Origin: Methanomassiliicoccaceae archaeon UBA71
Lineage (GTDB): Archaea > Thermoplasmatota > Thermoplasmata > Methanomassiliicoccales > Methanomethylophilaceae
Direction: 5' to 3'
Assembly: GCA_002504405.1 (NCBI GenBank)
Contig: DARO01000001.1
Span: forward strand, 1 to 64,000
Length of the DNA stretch: 64,000 nucleotides
Every line of letters starts with the position of its first letter. The stretch's first letter is position 1. Both the position numbers and the translations under genes were made by a program. The notes under the pieces were generated by a model. It was not told the DNA's origin. It saw only the letters and a program-made list of their open reading frames with translations, and ran no database searches. Shown here piece after piece: positions 22,742-31,956 of the stretch.

Positions 22742-25627
22742 ATGGCAATAGACTACGGAAGCATGGAAGCCAAATGGCAGGCGCGTTGGGCGGAGGCCGG
22801 CCTGGACAAATCCGAGAGGATCGACGGCAAGCCGAAGTTCATGTCGATATTCGCATACCCCGGCGTCACGGGATATCTCCACGTGGGACACCTCCGCGGT
22901 TACACCTATGTGGATGCGATCAGCAGGTACAAGCGCATGACGGGCTACAACGTCCTGTTCCCCGTTGGGACCCATGCCACCGGGAACGGGGGCATTAGCC
23001 TTGCCAACAGAATCTCCCGTGGTGACGAGAAGACGATCGACTACCTGGTCCGCAACGGATGCCCGGAGAGCAAGATAGCCGAGCTCAAGGACCCCATGTC
23101 CGTCGTCGAGTTCTTCAACCAGGTCTATGTGAACGAATACTGGAAGAGGTTCGGATTCCTGGCAGATTGGCGCAGATTCACCTGCACCCTCTACCCAGAC
23201 TACTCGAGGTTCATCCAGTGGCAGTTCAGGAAGCTCCACGATGCCGGCCTTCTCATCCAGAAGCCCTACTACGCTCCCGCATGCCCCAATTGCGGACCCG
23301 TCGCGGTCGATCCCTCCGAGACGGACATCTCGAAGGGAGGCAGGGCCGAGACGCAGGAGTACACCCTCCTGAAGTTCAGGCACGGGGACGAGTTCCTCAT
23401 CGCCGCAACCCTGAGGCCGGAGACCGTCTACGGGCAGGTCTGCTTCTGGGTAAACCCCGAGGTCGAATACAGGAGGATCTCCAAGGACGGGGAGGTATGG
23501 GTCGTGTCCCCGCAGGCAGCCGAGAAGCTCCAGCTCCAGAAGGACGGTATAGAGGAGCTCGGGACAATCCCCGGTTCGGAGATGATCGGATGGATGTGCG
23601 AGGCGCCCATGATCCACAGAGAGATACCCGTGTTCCCCGCAACATTCTGCGATCCCGATGTGGGAACCGGTCTCGTCACCTCGGTACCGTCGGATGCGCC
23701 CGACGACTGGATCTCCCTGGAGGCCGTGAAGAGGGATCCCGCCCTCAAGGAGAAGTACGGCCTTACCCAGGAGCTCATTGACTCCGTGGTCCCGATCTCC
23801 ATCATCGAAATGAAGGGATACGGGGACTTCCCCGCCAAGGACGTCATCGACAGGATGGGCATAAAGCAGCCTGGGGACCCGAAGCTCGTCGATGCCAAGA
23901 AGCAGGTCTACAAGGACGGCTATCACATGGGCCGCATGAGGGAGACCTGCGGACCGTACGCCGGAATGCGCGTCGAGGAGGCCAAGGACAGGATGAAGCA
24001 GGCCATGATCGATGCCGGGGAGGCCGAGCTCTTCTACGATCTCACTGAGGAGGTCGTTTGCAGATGCGGCAACAGGGTGCACATACGCAGGATCGACGAC
24101 CAGTGGTTCATCAACTATGCCGACAAGGACCTCACCGAGAGGACGTCCGCCCACTGCAGGGACATGGACATCAACCCTCAGGAGTACTCCGAGAACGTCC
24201 ACGGGGTCCTGGACTGGTTCAGGGAGAGGGCGTGCGTTAGGCTGGGCAACTGGCTGGGGACGAGGTTCCCCTACGATGACAAGTGGATCATCGAGGCAAT
24301 TTCCGACTCCACACTCTACCCCGTGTACTACACCATCTCGCTTTACGCCAACTCCAAGCAGATAGTCCCCGAGCAGATGACCGAGGAGTTCTTCGACTAC
24401 GTCATCCTCGACAAGGGGGATATTGGGCAGGTGGCATCCTCCACAGGCGTGGACCCCGGCCTGCTTCAGAAGATAAGGGACGATGTGCACTACTGGTACC
24501 CGCTCGACATCAACCTGGGCGGCAAGGAGCACATGACCGTCCACTTCCCTGCGTTCCTGTTCAACCATGTGGCCACCCTCCCGGAGGAGATGTGGCCCCG
24601 CGGAATCACCGTCAACTGGTACATCACGGGTAAGAACAGCGACAAGATTTCGAAGTCCAAGGGAGGGGCGCAGCCCATCCCCGGTGCCGCAGCCAAGTTC
24701 GGGGTGGACGCGATGAGGCTGTACTACGCCCACGTCGCCTCCATGTTCGTGGATGTGGAGTGGAGCGAGGACACCGTCATGACCTACCGCCAGAGGGTGG
24801 ACAGGATATTCGGTGCTGTCAGCGACCTCGTAGCCTCAGAGTCAGACACACCAGCGGGAGCCATGGACGCCTGGCTGATCTCGAGGTTCAACACCCACAT
24901 CAACGAGATCAGGGAGGCCATGGACAAGTACGACCTCAGGCAGATGGCCACCGTCGTCTACTTCGACATGTACAACGACATAAAGTGGTACTCCAGGCGC
25001 GGAGGCAGCAACTCCGGCACGGTCAGGGACGCCCTCAGGATCTGGATACAGGCAATGATGCCCATCACCCCACACACCGCAGAGGAGCTCTGGGAGCAGG
25101 CCGGGTTCGACGGCCTGGTGTCCGCGTCCGAGCTTCCGGAGGCGGATCCAGCGGCCATCTCGGTCGTCGCCGAATACGGCGAGAACCTCATCCGCGACGT
25201 CATGTCGGATATCACGGAGATCAGGAAGATCGCCGGCATAGAGGCCAGAAGGATCGTTCTGTACACCTCCGCAGAGTGGAAGAGGGATGTCATGAGGAAG
25301 GCCGCCGCGATGATGGCGGAAGGGAAGCTCACGGTTCCCGACCTCACCAAGGCCTGCATGTCCGACGAGGCGATCAAGAGGAACGGCAAGGCGGCCTCGG
25401 AGCTGGCCAAAAAGGTGGCCGTGGAGTTCCCAAGGTTCACCGCGGAGGCGAAGAGGCCGGTGTACGAGACAGACGAGCTCTCGCTGCTCACATCCGCCAG
25501 GCAGTTCCTGTCCGACGAGACGGGGCTCCAGGTCGATGTGATCTCCGCCGACGCCGAGGGGATCTACGACCCGCAGAACAAGGCGAGGGCGGCCACCCCC
25601 GGCAGGCCCGCCATCCTTCTGGAGTGA
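22742..25627 (+). CDS. leuS: Leucyl-tRNA synthetase
   Basis: This class I synthetase (961 residues, the normal archaeal/eukaryotic-type length) charges tRNA-Leu. The HIGH motif is HVGHLRG (residues 47-53) and the KMSKS motif is KISKSKG. The editing domain is inserted in the archaeal position (AATLRPETVYGQVCFWVNP, DVGTGLVTSVPSDAPDDW). The C-terminal anticodon-binding and extension domains are present. A Cys pair in CPNCGP and CRCGNRVHIRRIDDQWF marks zinc-type loops. It is first in a tight gene string with a nitroreductase gene 4 bases downstream. Confidence 0.97.
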   Translation: MAIDYGSMEAKWQARWAEAGLDKSERIDGKPKFMSIFAYPGVTGYLHVGHLRGYTYVDAISRYKRMTGYNVLFPVGTHATGNGGISLANRISRGDEKTIDYLVRNGCPESKIAELKDPMSVVEFFNQVYVNEYWKRFGFLADWRRFTCTLYPDYSRFIQWQFRKLHDAGLLIQKPYYAPACPNCGPVAVDPSETDISKGGRAETQEYTLLKFRHGDEFLIAATLRPETVYGQVCFWVNPEVEYRRISKDGEVWVVSPQAAEKLQLQKDGIEELGTIPGSEMIGWMCEAPMIHREIPVFPATFCDPDVGTGLVTSVPSDAPDDWISLEAVKRDPALKEKYGLTQELIDSVVPISIIEMKGYGDFPAKDVIDRMGIKQPGDPKLVDAKKQVYKDGYHMGRMRETCGPYAGMRVEEAKDRMKQAMIDAGEAELFYDLTEEVVCRCGNRVHIRRIDDQWFINYADKDLTERTSAHCRDMDINPQEYSENVHGVLDWFRERACVRLGNWLGTRFPYDDKWIIEAISDSTLYPVYYTISLYANSKQIVPEQMTEEFFDYVILDKGDIGQVASSTGVDPGLLQKIRDDVHYWYPLDINLGGKEHMTVHFPAFLFNHVATLPEEMWPRGITVNWYITGKNSDKISKSKGGAQPIPGAAAKFGVDAMRLYYAHVASMFVDVEWSEDTVMTYRQRVDRIFGAVSDLVASESDTPAGAMDAWLISRFNTHINEIREAMDKYDLRQMATVVYFDMYNDIKWYSRRGGSNSGTVRDALRIWIQAMMPITPHTAEELWEQAGFDGLVSASELPEADPAAISVVAEYGENLIRDVMSDITEIRKIAGIEARRIVLYTSAEWKRDVMRKAAAMMAEGKLTVPDLTKACMSDEAIKRNGKAASELAKKVAVEFPRFTAEAKRPVYETDELSLLTSARQFLSDETGLQVDVISADAEGIYDPQNKARAATPGRPAILLE

Positions 25628-25631
25628 TCGG

Positions 25632-26087
25632 GTGTTCATAGACCTGGTTCGCTCCAGGAAGACCTGCAGGAGGTTCACTGACGAGCCACTGTCGGAGGAG
25701 GAGGCCTCCCTCATCGTCGAGGCGGGGGACAAGGCCCCATCCTCGAGGAACCTCCGTCCGGTGAGGCTCGTTCCAGTCGCCGACGTAGGCAGAATCAGGG
25801 AGCTCGCCCTCTGCAAGGACCACGGTTCCGATGCCCTCCTCACGGCCACTTTCGCCGTTGTGGTGGCTGCGGACCCCTCCGTGTGCGATGTCTGGATAGA
25901 GGACGCGTCCCTGGCGACGATCTTCATGCAGATGGAGGCGGAGGACCTGGGGCTCGGCTCATGCTGGGTGCAGGTGCGCCTCAGGACCGGTGACGGCGAG
26001 CCCGCTGAGGATCGTGTTAGGAGGGCCATGGGGCTGGACCCATCCTGGAAGGTCCTATCGATAGTGGCCTTTGGTCGCCGTCCATGA
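25632..26087 (+). CDS. Nitroreductase-family flavoprotein
   Basis: This compact protein of 151 residues has the nitroreductase FMN fold: N-terminal VRSRKTCRRFTDEPLSEEEASLIVEAGDKAPSSRNLRP (FMN phosphate site), middle DASLATIFMQMEAEDLGLGSCWVQ, and C-terminal KVLSIVAFGRRP. It should be a dimeric NAD(P)H-dependent oxidoreductase, substrate unknown. It starts at GTG, 4 bases after leuS, and its stop overlaps the next gene as ATGA. Confidence 0.88.
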   Translation: MFIDLVRSRKTCRRFTDEPLSEEEASLIVEAGDKAPSSRNLRPVRLVPVADVGRIRELALCKDHGSDALLTATFAVVVAADPSVCDVWIEDASLATIFMQMEAEDLGLGSCWVQVRLRTGDGEPAEDRVRRAMGLDPSWKVLSIVAFGRRP

Positions 26088-26620
26088 TGGAGTTCATCCC
26101 CCTGGAGGCCGGAACGGAGGTCTGCCGCCTGGCGGATGCCCTCTACATCGACTCTTTCCCAGAGGTCGAGAGGGCGCCTCTCCCCTCCCTGCATTCGTTC
26201 GCTCTCCGGGATGGGGTGACCTACGCCGCGGTGTGCGACGGAGGCTTCCGCGGAATCATCTTCACGGTCGAGGACGACGGACTGATCTTCCTGCTCTATC
26301 TCGCGATACATCCGGAACATCGCGGCGAGGGGCTTGGTACCGCAGTGCTCGACCTGCTCTCCAGAAAAGCCGAGGGGCGCCGCATCTTCCTCAACGCCGA
26401 GCCACCGGACGAGGGCGATGACCGCGGTGCCCGCATCGCACGCATCCGCTTCTACCGTGGGAACGGATTCTCCGACAGCGGCAAGGTGACGACCTCCGAC
26501 GGGCAGAGGTATCTGCTCATGCACAGGGGAGGCTACGTCTCACCGGAGGAGGCAGCAGAGTTCTACGCCCGCACCGGCGTGGACCGTCTGTTCTCTCCGC
26601 TCCCACGTCGATTTGGATAA
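26084..26620 (+). CDS. GNAT-family N-acetyltransferase
   Basis: The 178-residue protein has the GNAT acetyl-CoA site (IHPEHRGEGLGTAVLDLLSRKAEG, with the Q/RxxGxG/A-type loop EHRGEGLG) and a C-terminal beta strand followed by FYRGNGF. A tail (SPEEAAEFYARTGVDRLF) extends the fold. The acceptor (small molecule, protein or tRNA) cannot be read from the sequence. It overlaps the nitroreductase gene by four bases. Confidence 0.85.
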   Translation: MMEFIPLEAGTEVCRLADALYIDSFPEVERAPLPSLHSFALRDGVTYAAVCDGGFRGIIFTVEDDGLIFLLYLAIHPEHRGEGLGTAVLDLLSRKAEGRRIFLNAEPPDEGDDRGARIARIRFYRGNGFSDSGKVTTSDGQRYLLMHRGGYVSPEEAAEFYARTGVDRLFSPLPRRFG

Positions 26621-26707
26621 GTCCCGAACGGCAGTGGGGATTATCTCCGATAGAAACGATACCTCCTTCATGAATTCCTATAATGCACATCGTATGGAGG
26701 CCTCCCC

Positions 26708-27199
26708 ATGAGGGGGCACTTCGATCTGCAGAGGGTTCATGAGGCCCTCTGCGTCGCACTTCCCGCCTTCAGGACGGAATCGTTGCCCCTGTCCAGGGAT
26801 CATCTGGTACCGGGGGATACGGTTGATTACAACATCAGGGTGAGCAAGAGCGAGTTGTACGATCTAGCCTATAGCGCACGGGCCACCATAAAGTCCGTCG
26901 AAGGCGATCAGGCGGTCGCGACGCTGTCGCTCACGAAGGATGGCGAGACCGTCGAAGGCGACATCCAGGTCACTTTCGAAAGCCTGATTGGGAGGATACC
27001 GTCCGATGCCGGCGTGTCCCTGGGATACGAGGTCCTACCCACGGTCTACGGGGAGAAGACGTGCGATGTCCGCATGTACGACTACGGTGGCGCGCGCCTC
27101 GGCTGGTTCTTCGACGGGATCGTGTACAGGAACGTCCTCGACCAACACGGGTTCAGGCTCTATGTGGATGTCGTGGACAGCAGCCTGCTCCAGAGCTGA
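26708..27199 (+). CDS. Conserved-looking hypothetical protein
   Basis: The product is 163 residues, mostly beta-strand (for example TIKSVEGDQAVATLSLTKDG and DVRMYDYGGARLGWFFDGIVY), soluble, with no signal peptide and no motif I recognise. GAGGCC and AGGCCTCCCC stretches precede the ATG. It lies between the leuS string and a TetR regulator. Confidence 0.6.
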   Translation: MRGHFDLQRVHEALCVALPAFRTESLPLSRDHLVPGDTVDYNIRVSKSELYDLAYSARATIKSVEGDQAVATLSLTKDGETVEGDIQVTFESLIGRIPSDAGVSLGYEVLPTVYGEKTCDVRMYDYGGARLGWFFDGIVYRNVLDQHGFRLYVDVVDSSLLQS

Positions 27200-27266
27200 A
27201 CCGAACCCTGACAAATAAAGACGATGTCGAAGAAAAGTCATTAAACATGGATGCGGATGCGCATTC

Positions 27267-27863
27267 ATGCCTAGGAAGGCCTATTCGAAGGAGGAGCGCA
27301 TCGCCATCCGCGAGAATCTCATAGCACGCGCCATCGAGGTCTTCAGAGAGAAGGGCTTCCGCAACACCACCATCGATGAGGTGTACATCCCCGTAGGGAT
27401 ATCGAAGACGTTCTTCTACACGTTCTTCAAATCGAAGAACCATCTGATCCTCGAGGTCATTGAGGAGCAGTACCGGCTCATCTCCAAGAGATTCCACGAG
27501 AACGTTTGGAACTACGGGGCGGACAACGGCCTCAGGGAGACTTTCAAGGACATCGCATCCGGCAAGTACTACACGGCAACCCTCGACGACAGGCTCTACA
27601 TGAGGTCAGCGATGACCAATGACGAGTACACCAAGTACATGAGCAACACGATCGTGAGGTTCTCGGACATCCTCAACACAATGGGAGTGCCCGTCTCCAG
27701 GATGGATCCACGGACGTTCTACAACCTCTACATGTCGATCATGCTGATGAGGGAATCCGAAGAGGGGTCGATCCCCTTCCTGTTCCAAGAGACCATCGAT
27801 GAGACCGTTTCGTTCCAGCAGGAATGGCTAATCGAGTATCTGAGGGGCCTCAGGGTCCATTGA
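27267..27863 (+). CDS. TetR/AcrR-family transcriptional regulator
   Basis: The 198-residue protein has the N-terminal TetR helix-turn-helix (LIARAIEVFREKGFRNTTIDEVYIPVGISKTFFYTFFKSKNHLILEVIEEQ, residues 17-67) and an all-helical ligand domain. It should act as a dimeric repressor responding to a small molecule. No palindromic operator is obvious in its short upstream region. The target may be the unknown gene before it or the SUFU-type pair after it. Confidence 0.88.
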   Translation: MPRKAYSKEERIAIRENLIARAIEVFREKGFRNTTIDEVYIPVGISKTFFYTFFKSKNHLILEVIEEQYRLISKRFHENVWNYGADNGLRETFKDIASGKYYTATLDDRLYMRSAMTNDEYTKYMSNTIVRFSDILNTMGVPVSRMDPRTFYNLYMSIMLMRESEEGSIPFLFQETIDETVSFQQEWLIEYLRGLRVH

Positions 27864-28190
27864 TCCAGGCAATTTCTATCCTGTCCCTTGGTGTTATTCG
27901 AACGCTGCATAGCCATAAGTCCGGGATTCAGACAGACGTCCATCGGATGGCCGGGTGCCTTTTCAGAAGCGGATGCCGGTATGGTGGCCGTTTCCAGCGC
28001 CATGGAGGTTGAAGATTCCGTTTCGGTGGGATCGCGATTCCCATTGGTTGCCATCCGCATTCGGTATTATACTTGCAGAACTATATCGTAGAGTCGAATC
28101 TTTGAATCGGATGTAGAAGGCTGCGACCATCTGTGGATGTCGTCCCGACTACAGATCATGGGGCTACACGGCCATTGCCCCGACTATTCG
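27864..28190 (+). other. Intergenic region upstream of the SUFU-domain gene
   Basis: There is no supported gene. AT-rich elements GGTATTATACTTG (about 28062-28074) and CTATATCG (about 28082-28089) are candidate TATA boxes for the downstream gene. I see no RNA structure or repeat. Confidence 0.4.
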
Positions 28191-28210
28191 AAGGAGGAGG
28201 GAACAAGCAA

Positions 28211-29251
28211 ATGGGCGAGGAGACCGCTGACAGCTCAGGCTTCGATGCGATATGCGATGTCATGGAGAAACACTTCCCGGATCAGGAGGGCCTATTCTAC
28301 GGAACGGTCGTTCCGTACAGCCTCGGCGGCGAGGACCCGCTGGACGGCGTCGAGATCTGGGATGCCGCGGACGGGGCACCCCACTGGCTGTACGTGTCAT
28401 ACGGATTCAGTGAGCTGTATGAAAAGGAGTGCGAGGATCCCGACATCAGTGGTTACGGTTTCGAGCTCACGTTCCGTTTGAAGAAGGGCAGCGAGGATTC
28501 CCCGCCGATATGGCCCGTAAATCTCATGCAGAACCTGGCCCGGTACGTGTTCTCCAGCGGCAACGCATTCGCCGACGGGCACCACATGGATTGCAATGGT
28601 CCGATCGCTCTTGAGACGGACACTGCGCTTACCGCTCTGGCGTTCCGTACGGACCCCGTGTTCGGGGAGATGGATACGCCGAACGGCCAAGTCACGTTCC
28701 TTCAGATGGTCGGGATAACTGCAGATGAGATGGAGGCCCTCATGTGCTGGAACTGCGACTCGTTCCTGAGGGAGATGGACAGGGCATTTCTTCTATGCAT
28801 AACCGATCTGGACAGGCCGTCGATGATGGGTGACCCCTCGTTCAGGTCGATATGGGAAGAGGGAGTCGAGAAGGACGGGTCATCCACATCCGGGCTTTAC
28901 GTCGAGACTATGAGTTTGAAGATGGAGAACGGTCGTGGAACGATAATTACCGGTGCTGGGAACATCAACATCCTCTGCAGTATGTTGCGCGCACGTGTCG
29001 GTAAGGGGAGGAGCCTGACTGTATATGGTCCAGAATCCACCGTCTCTTTCATTCCGGACGATGAGGCAGTGGTCGCCATGGAGGGCGATATGATGGCGGT
29101 GGGGATGCCTTCGGATTCCGTGGAGGAGGTCTGCAGGACCCTATCGCCCAAGGCCGGGTCATACATCCTCGGGTGTGTGCCGATAGACTTCGTGATTCAG
29201 CCGACGGAGATACTCGATTCTAAGGGCAACGTCATATCGACGATGGGGTGA
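28211..29251 (+). CDS. SUFU-domain (suppressor of fused) protein
   Basis: The product is 346 residues from the ATG at 28211, chosen because AGGAGG (28192-28197) lies at the right distance. Residues about 15-190 match the SUFU fold: YSLGGEDPLDGVEIWDA, HWLYVSYGFSELYEKE, GYGFELTFRLKKG, WPVNLMQNLARYVFSSGNAFADGHHM and FLQMVGITADEMEAL. The C-terminal 150 residues are a poorly known extension. In bacteria SUFU proteins are commonly immunity proteins of polymorphic toxin systems or of unknown role; they are unusual in archaea. It lies directly upstream of an unknown gene, 7 bases apart. No toxin gene is visible nearby. Confidence 0.85.
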   Translation: MGEETADSSGFDAICDVMEKHFPDQEGLFYGTVVPYSLGGEDPLDGVEIWDAADGAPHWLYVSYGFSELYEKECEDPDISGYGFELTFRLKKGSEDSPPIWPVNLMQNLARYVFSSGNAFADGHHMDCNGPIALETDTALTALAFRTDPVFGEMDTPNGQVTFLQMVGITADEMEALMCWNCDSFLREMDRAFLLCITDLDRPSMMGDPSFRSIWEEGVEKDGSSTSGLYVETMSLKMENGRGTIITGAGNINILCSMLRARVGKGRSLTVYGPESTVSFIPDDEAVVAMEGDMMAVGMPSDSVEEVCRTLSPKAGSYILGCVPIDFVIQPTEILDSKGNVISTMG

Positions 29252-29258
29252 GTGCCAT

Positions 29259-30011
29259 ATGGGTTTGGACATCTATGCAGGAACTCTGACAAGATACTAC
29301 ATGCACAACTGGAAGACCAAGCTGCAGCAGCTTGCCGAGTCCAAGGGAATCGAGTACAACAAGGTCACCCCGGACGGGGAAGACTATGACGGCGGGCGCA
29401 CCAGGGATGTAGGGACCATCAGAGGCGAGGTCGTCGATTGGATGGACTGGATATTGAAGTCCATCGAGCATGATGGCGGCGGGACCCATGATCCTTGGCC
29501 GGAAGACAACGAATCCCCGTACTTTACATGCAAGCCCGACTGGGATGCCTTCGGAGCGCTTCTTCTGGTGACCGCATGCGAATACTACGACGAGCCGGTA
29601 CCGCCGACCGTGACTCCTGGATGGGCGTACTATGACAATCACCTGGTGCAGTCCCTGTCCGACGAGTTCTACGAGAACATGTCTTTGGTGGCGGGTGTGA
29701 CCTGGTGGCTCCCCATCCCCATAGTGTTCATCATGGAGGCAGTGAAGCCTCTGGGCATGGACGTCACCATAGGCACGGTCAGAGGCCTCAGGGCAGAGCT
29801 CAGAACGATCAACGAGCTGGTATGGCAGGCGGATGAGGACAGCATAATCGGCTGGGGTACCTCCGAATGCCATCTTGAAGGCGGCGCGGTGCTGCTCGAC
29901 AGCAATTCCGAGCTGAACACCGAATCCCTGGCCAAGTACGCCTACTCGATGCTGTATCAGGCGGTCAAGTTCTCAGACGAGCACAACGTCCCGATAATCC
30001 TGGATTTCTGA
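29259..30011 (+). CDS. Hypothetical protein, partner of the SUFU-domain gene
   Basis: The product is 250 residues and begins MGLDIYAGTLTRYYMHNW, a start I associate with uncharacterised soluble proteins of gut and soil bacteria. It is rich in Trp and Tyr (for example WMDWILKSIEHDGG, VTPGWAYYDNH, TWWLPIPIVF) and acidic. It has no signal peptide; one hydrophobic stretch (WWLPIPIVFIMEAV) looks like a core strand rather than a membrane segment. The 7-base gap shows co-transcription with the SUFU gene. An immunity-type function is possible but is only an inference from that neighbour. Confidence 0.65.
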   Translation: MGLDIYAGTLTRYYMHNWKTKLQQLAESKGIEYNKVTPDGEDYDGGRTRDVGTIRGEVVDWMDWILKSIEHDGGGTHDPWPEDNESPYFTCKPDWDAFGALLLVTACEYYDEPVPPTVTPGWAYYDNHLVQSLSDEFYENMSLVAGVTWWLPIPIVFIMEAVKPLGMDVTIGTVRGLRAELRTINELVWQADEDSIIGWGTSECHLEGGAVLLDSNSELNTESLAKYAYSMLYQAVKFSDEHNVPIILDF

Positions 30012-30030
30012 GGCGGGGCGGATCCCCGTC

Positions 30031-30052
30031 ACCCGCCACTCAAGAGGCGGGT
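30031..30052. terminator. Bidirectional terminator between convergent genes
   Basis: ACCCGCC / GGCGGGT is a perfect 7-bp inverted repeat with an 8-base loop, ending at the stop of the convergent UbiX gene. It can serve the gene pair on the left as well. Confidence 0.5.
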
Positions 30053-30601
30053 TCACTCCCATCTGCGGTACAGTCCGTGCTCTGCCCCTATCTGGTCCAA
30101 GCATCTGCCGACAACAATGTCTATGATGTCATCCACGGTCCTTGGCCTGGGGTAGAACCCGGGGTTGGCATCCACTATCGTAACGCCCAGCCTTGCCAGC
30201 TTCAGTTCGTTCTCCAGCATTATGGCGCTCTTGGGCGTCTCCCTCACAAGGAGCACCAGCCTCCTGCCCTCCTTTATGCATACGGATGCCGCCCTGGAGA
30301 TCAGGGTATCGGCGATGCCGCAGGCGAACTTGGCTACCGACGATTCGCTGCACGGCGCGACTATCATGGCATCATAGCGAAAACTACCGGATGCTATGGA
30401 TGCGAACATCTCCTCGTCCGAGAACACGGTGTCGGCCATCGCTTCCACCTGCTCCACGCTGTAGTCCGTCTCCGCGGGGATGATCTCCCTGGCCGTCCTG
30501 GACATGACCAGAATCTTCTCCCCCTTAAGCTCCTGCAGGAGTCTGATCCCGTATATGGCGCCGGAGGCCCCCGTTATGGCTACTACACATCTCACATCCA
30601 T
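30053..30601 (-). CDS. ubiX: UbiX-family flavin prenyltransferase
   Basis: The 182-residue enzyme prenylates FMN to prenyl-FMN, the cofactor of UbiD-type decarboxylases. Motifs: AITGASGAIYGIRLL (FMN site, residues 8-22), APCSESSVAKFACGIADTLISRAASVCIKEGRRLVLLVRETP (residues about 83-124, including the conserved R-x-x-P) and a C-terminal helix with RTVDDIIDIVVGRCLDQ. Many archaea need prenyl-FMN for the decarboxylase of their modified mevalonate pathway, which would explain its presence. No UbiD gene is in the window. Confidence 0.94.
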   Translation of the reverse strand: MDVRCVVAITGASGAIYGIRLLQELKGEKILVMSRTAREIIPAETDYSVEQVEAMADTVFSDEEMFASIASGSFRYDAMIVAPCSESSVAKFACGIADTLISRAASVCIKEGRRLVLLVRETPKSAIMLENELKLARLGVTIVDANPGFYPRPRTVDDIIDIVVGRCLDQIGAEHGLYRRWE

Positions 30602-30639
30602 CGAAATGCGCTGGAGGCATATTGTGGTTACGCCTGATG

Positions 30640-31656
30640 TCAGTCCATGGCAGCGTTTATCGCCATCTCCGCTATGTCCATGGAGTACTCGGCGACCCTC
30701 TTGACGCTGCTTGAAACGAGTTCTGCTGCCATTGCAGTTTTCTCATCCAGAACATCGTACATGTCGGCTATCTCCTTAGAGCGCTTGACCAGGGCCTCTC
30801 CGCGCTCTATGCACACGTTCGCCGCCTCCATGTTCTTGTTTGACCATGTTCCGACGGAGTCCACGAAAAGAGACACGACGTCCCTGCCGATGGACAGTAT
30901 GCGCTCGTCCGCGGCGGTGGATCCACTTTCTAGCAAAGGCCTCAGATTGGATGCGAGAAGCACTGCATGGTCGCCTATCCTTTCGATGGACCTGCTCACA
31001 TTCCCGCATCTGTTGATCTCGCAGAGGTTCATCCCCATCCTGCGGGAGATGGTGATGTCCTTCTGATGGATGTTGACCTGCCTGGATATGAGCCAATCGA
31101 TCCTGTCCACCTCCCTGTCCCTGTCGGACATGGAGCACAGGAGGGATACGTTCCTCTCCTTCAGGGCGTCCAGGACATCGTTGAGCATGTTGCGCACAAG
31201 GACCTTCATCCTCTCCACGGATTTGGCAGGTCTGATCTCACCCTGGTCCATCAGATCCTTGATGATGATGCGTGTGTCGCTCTCCTCCAGTATCTCGAGG
31301 CCTATGGCCGTCTGGGTGAAGGCCGAGGCCGTGCTAGCAACCATGCTTGTCAGTTCGCCTTCGGATCTTATCTCAATCACGTCGTGTCCGGCGATGTATG
31401 CTCCAACCAACTGCCTGTATAGGAAATCCCTGTCGGTGATCTGGTCGGCATCGATGACTTTGGTGGAACTCTCCAGAACGGCCTCCTCTCCCTTGGGGTA
31501 TATCGTCATGCTGCCATCGGGCTGGGGCTGCAATCCCACAGTATCGTTCTTTTTGAGTCCTACCGATTCTGCCCATTCCTTGGGAAGCGTGATCATGAAG
31601 GACGATCCGCCTGTGATTTGAATCTTCCTGAGTTCCACGGATGATTGATGCCACAT
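30640..31656 (-). CDS. AbrB/PhoU-type phosphate uptake regulator
   Basis: The 338-residue protein joins an N-terminal SpoVT-AbrB DNA-binding domain (VELRKIQITGGSSFMITLPKEWAESVGLKKNDTVGL, residues 7-42) to tandem PhoU-like helical bundles (with RVAEYSMDIAEMAINAAM at the end and DREVDRIDWLI... in the first). This archaeal architecture is found beside pst genes. It is divergent from pstS across a very AT-rich 300-base region, so it most likely senses Pst/phosphate status and represses the pst operon and itself. Confidence 0.9.
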   Translation of the reverse strand: MWHQSSVELRKIQITGGSSFMITLPKEWAESVGLKKNDTVGLQPQPDGSMTIYPKGEEAVLESSTKVIDADQITDRDFLYRQLVGAYIAGHDVIEIRSEGELTSMVASTASAFTQTAIGLEILEESDTRIIIKDLMDQGEIRPAKSVERMKVLVRNMLNDVLDALKERNVSLLCSMSDRDREVDRIDWLISRQVNIHQKDITISRRMGMNLCEINRCGNVSRSIERIGDHAVLLASNLRPLLESGSTAADERILSIGRDVVSLFVDSVGTWSNKNMEAANVCIERGEALVKRSKEIADMYDVLDEKTAMAAELVSSSVKRVAEYSMDIAEMAINAAMD

Positions 31657-31956
31657 ATTGATATAAATTTAATTTAACTATTATATATTTGTCTATATTG
31701 AATATATATTTACAAAATCCAAAGACAGTCTAGATGGAACAACGGGTTTCCCCTGCTTCGAAGATATCTTGTCATGTCCTTTATTTTAGGATAATATGGA
31801 GTGTCGTGGAAGTGTTCCAGACTTTATAAGCGCATCAATTGATTCATAAAATATGTATTAATATATATTTTACTAAATTATATATTGAATTAGATATAAT
31901 ATTTCGAGTAACTATATACACGGAACCAGATTACTCGGATACCGAGGTGCAATACC
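31657..31956. promoter_or_regulatory. AT-rich divergent control region of the pst operon
   Basis: This 300-base region is far more AT-rich than its surroundings. It holds several TATA-like runs for both directions and a repeated element: TATATTGAATATATA at 31694-31708 and TATATTGAATTAGATATA at 31881-31898. The repeats are good candidates for binding by the AbrB-PhoU regulator. A GAGGTG ribosome site (31944-31949) precedes the pstS TTG start. Confidence 0.55.

Noticed and set aside
22688..24733. 681-codon frame antisense to leuS
   Set aside because: Mirror of a certain gene with shadow composition (Val/Leu/His rich), with no promoter or ribosome site.
24842..26524. 560-codon minus-strand frame
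   Set aside because: It covers the opposite strand of leuS, the nitroreductase and the acetyltransferase and has no domain.
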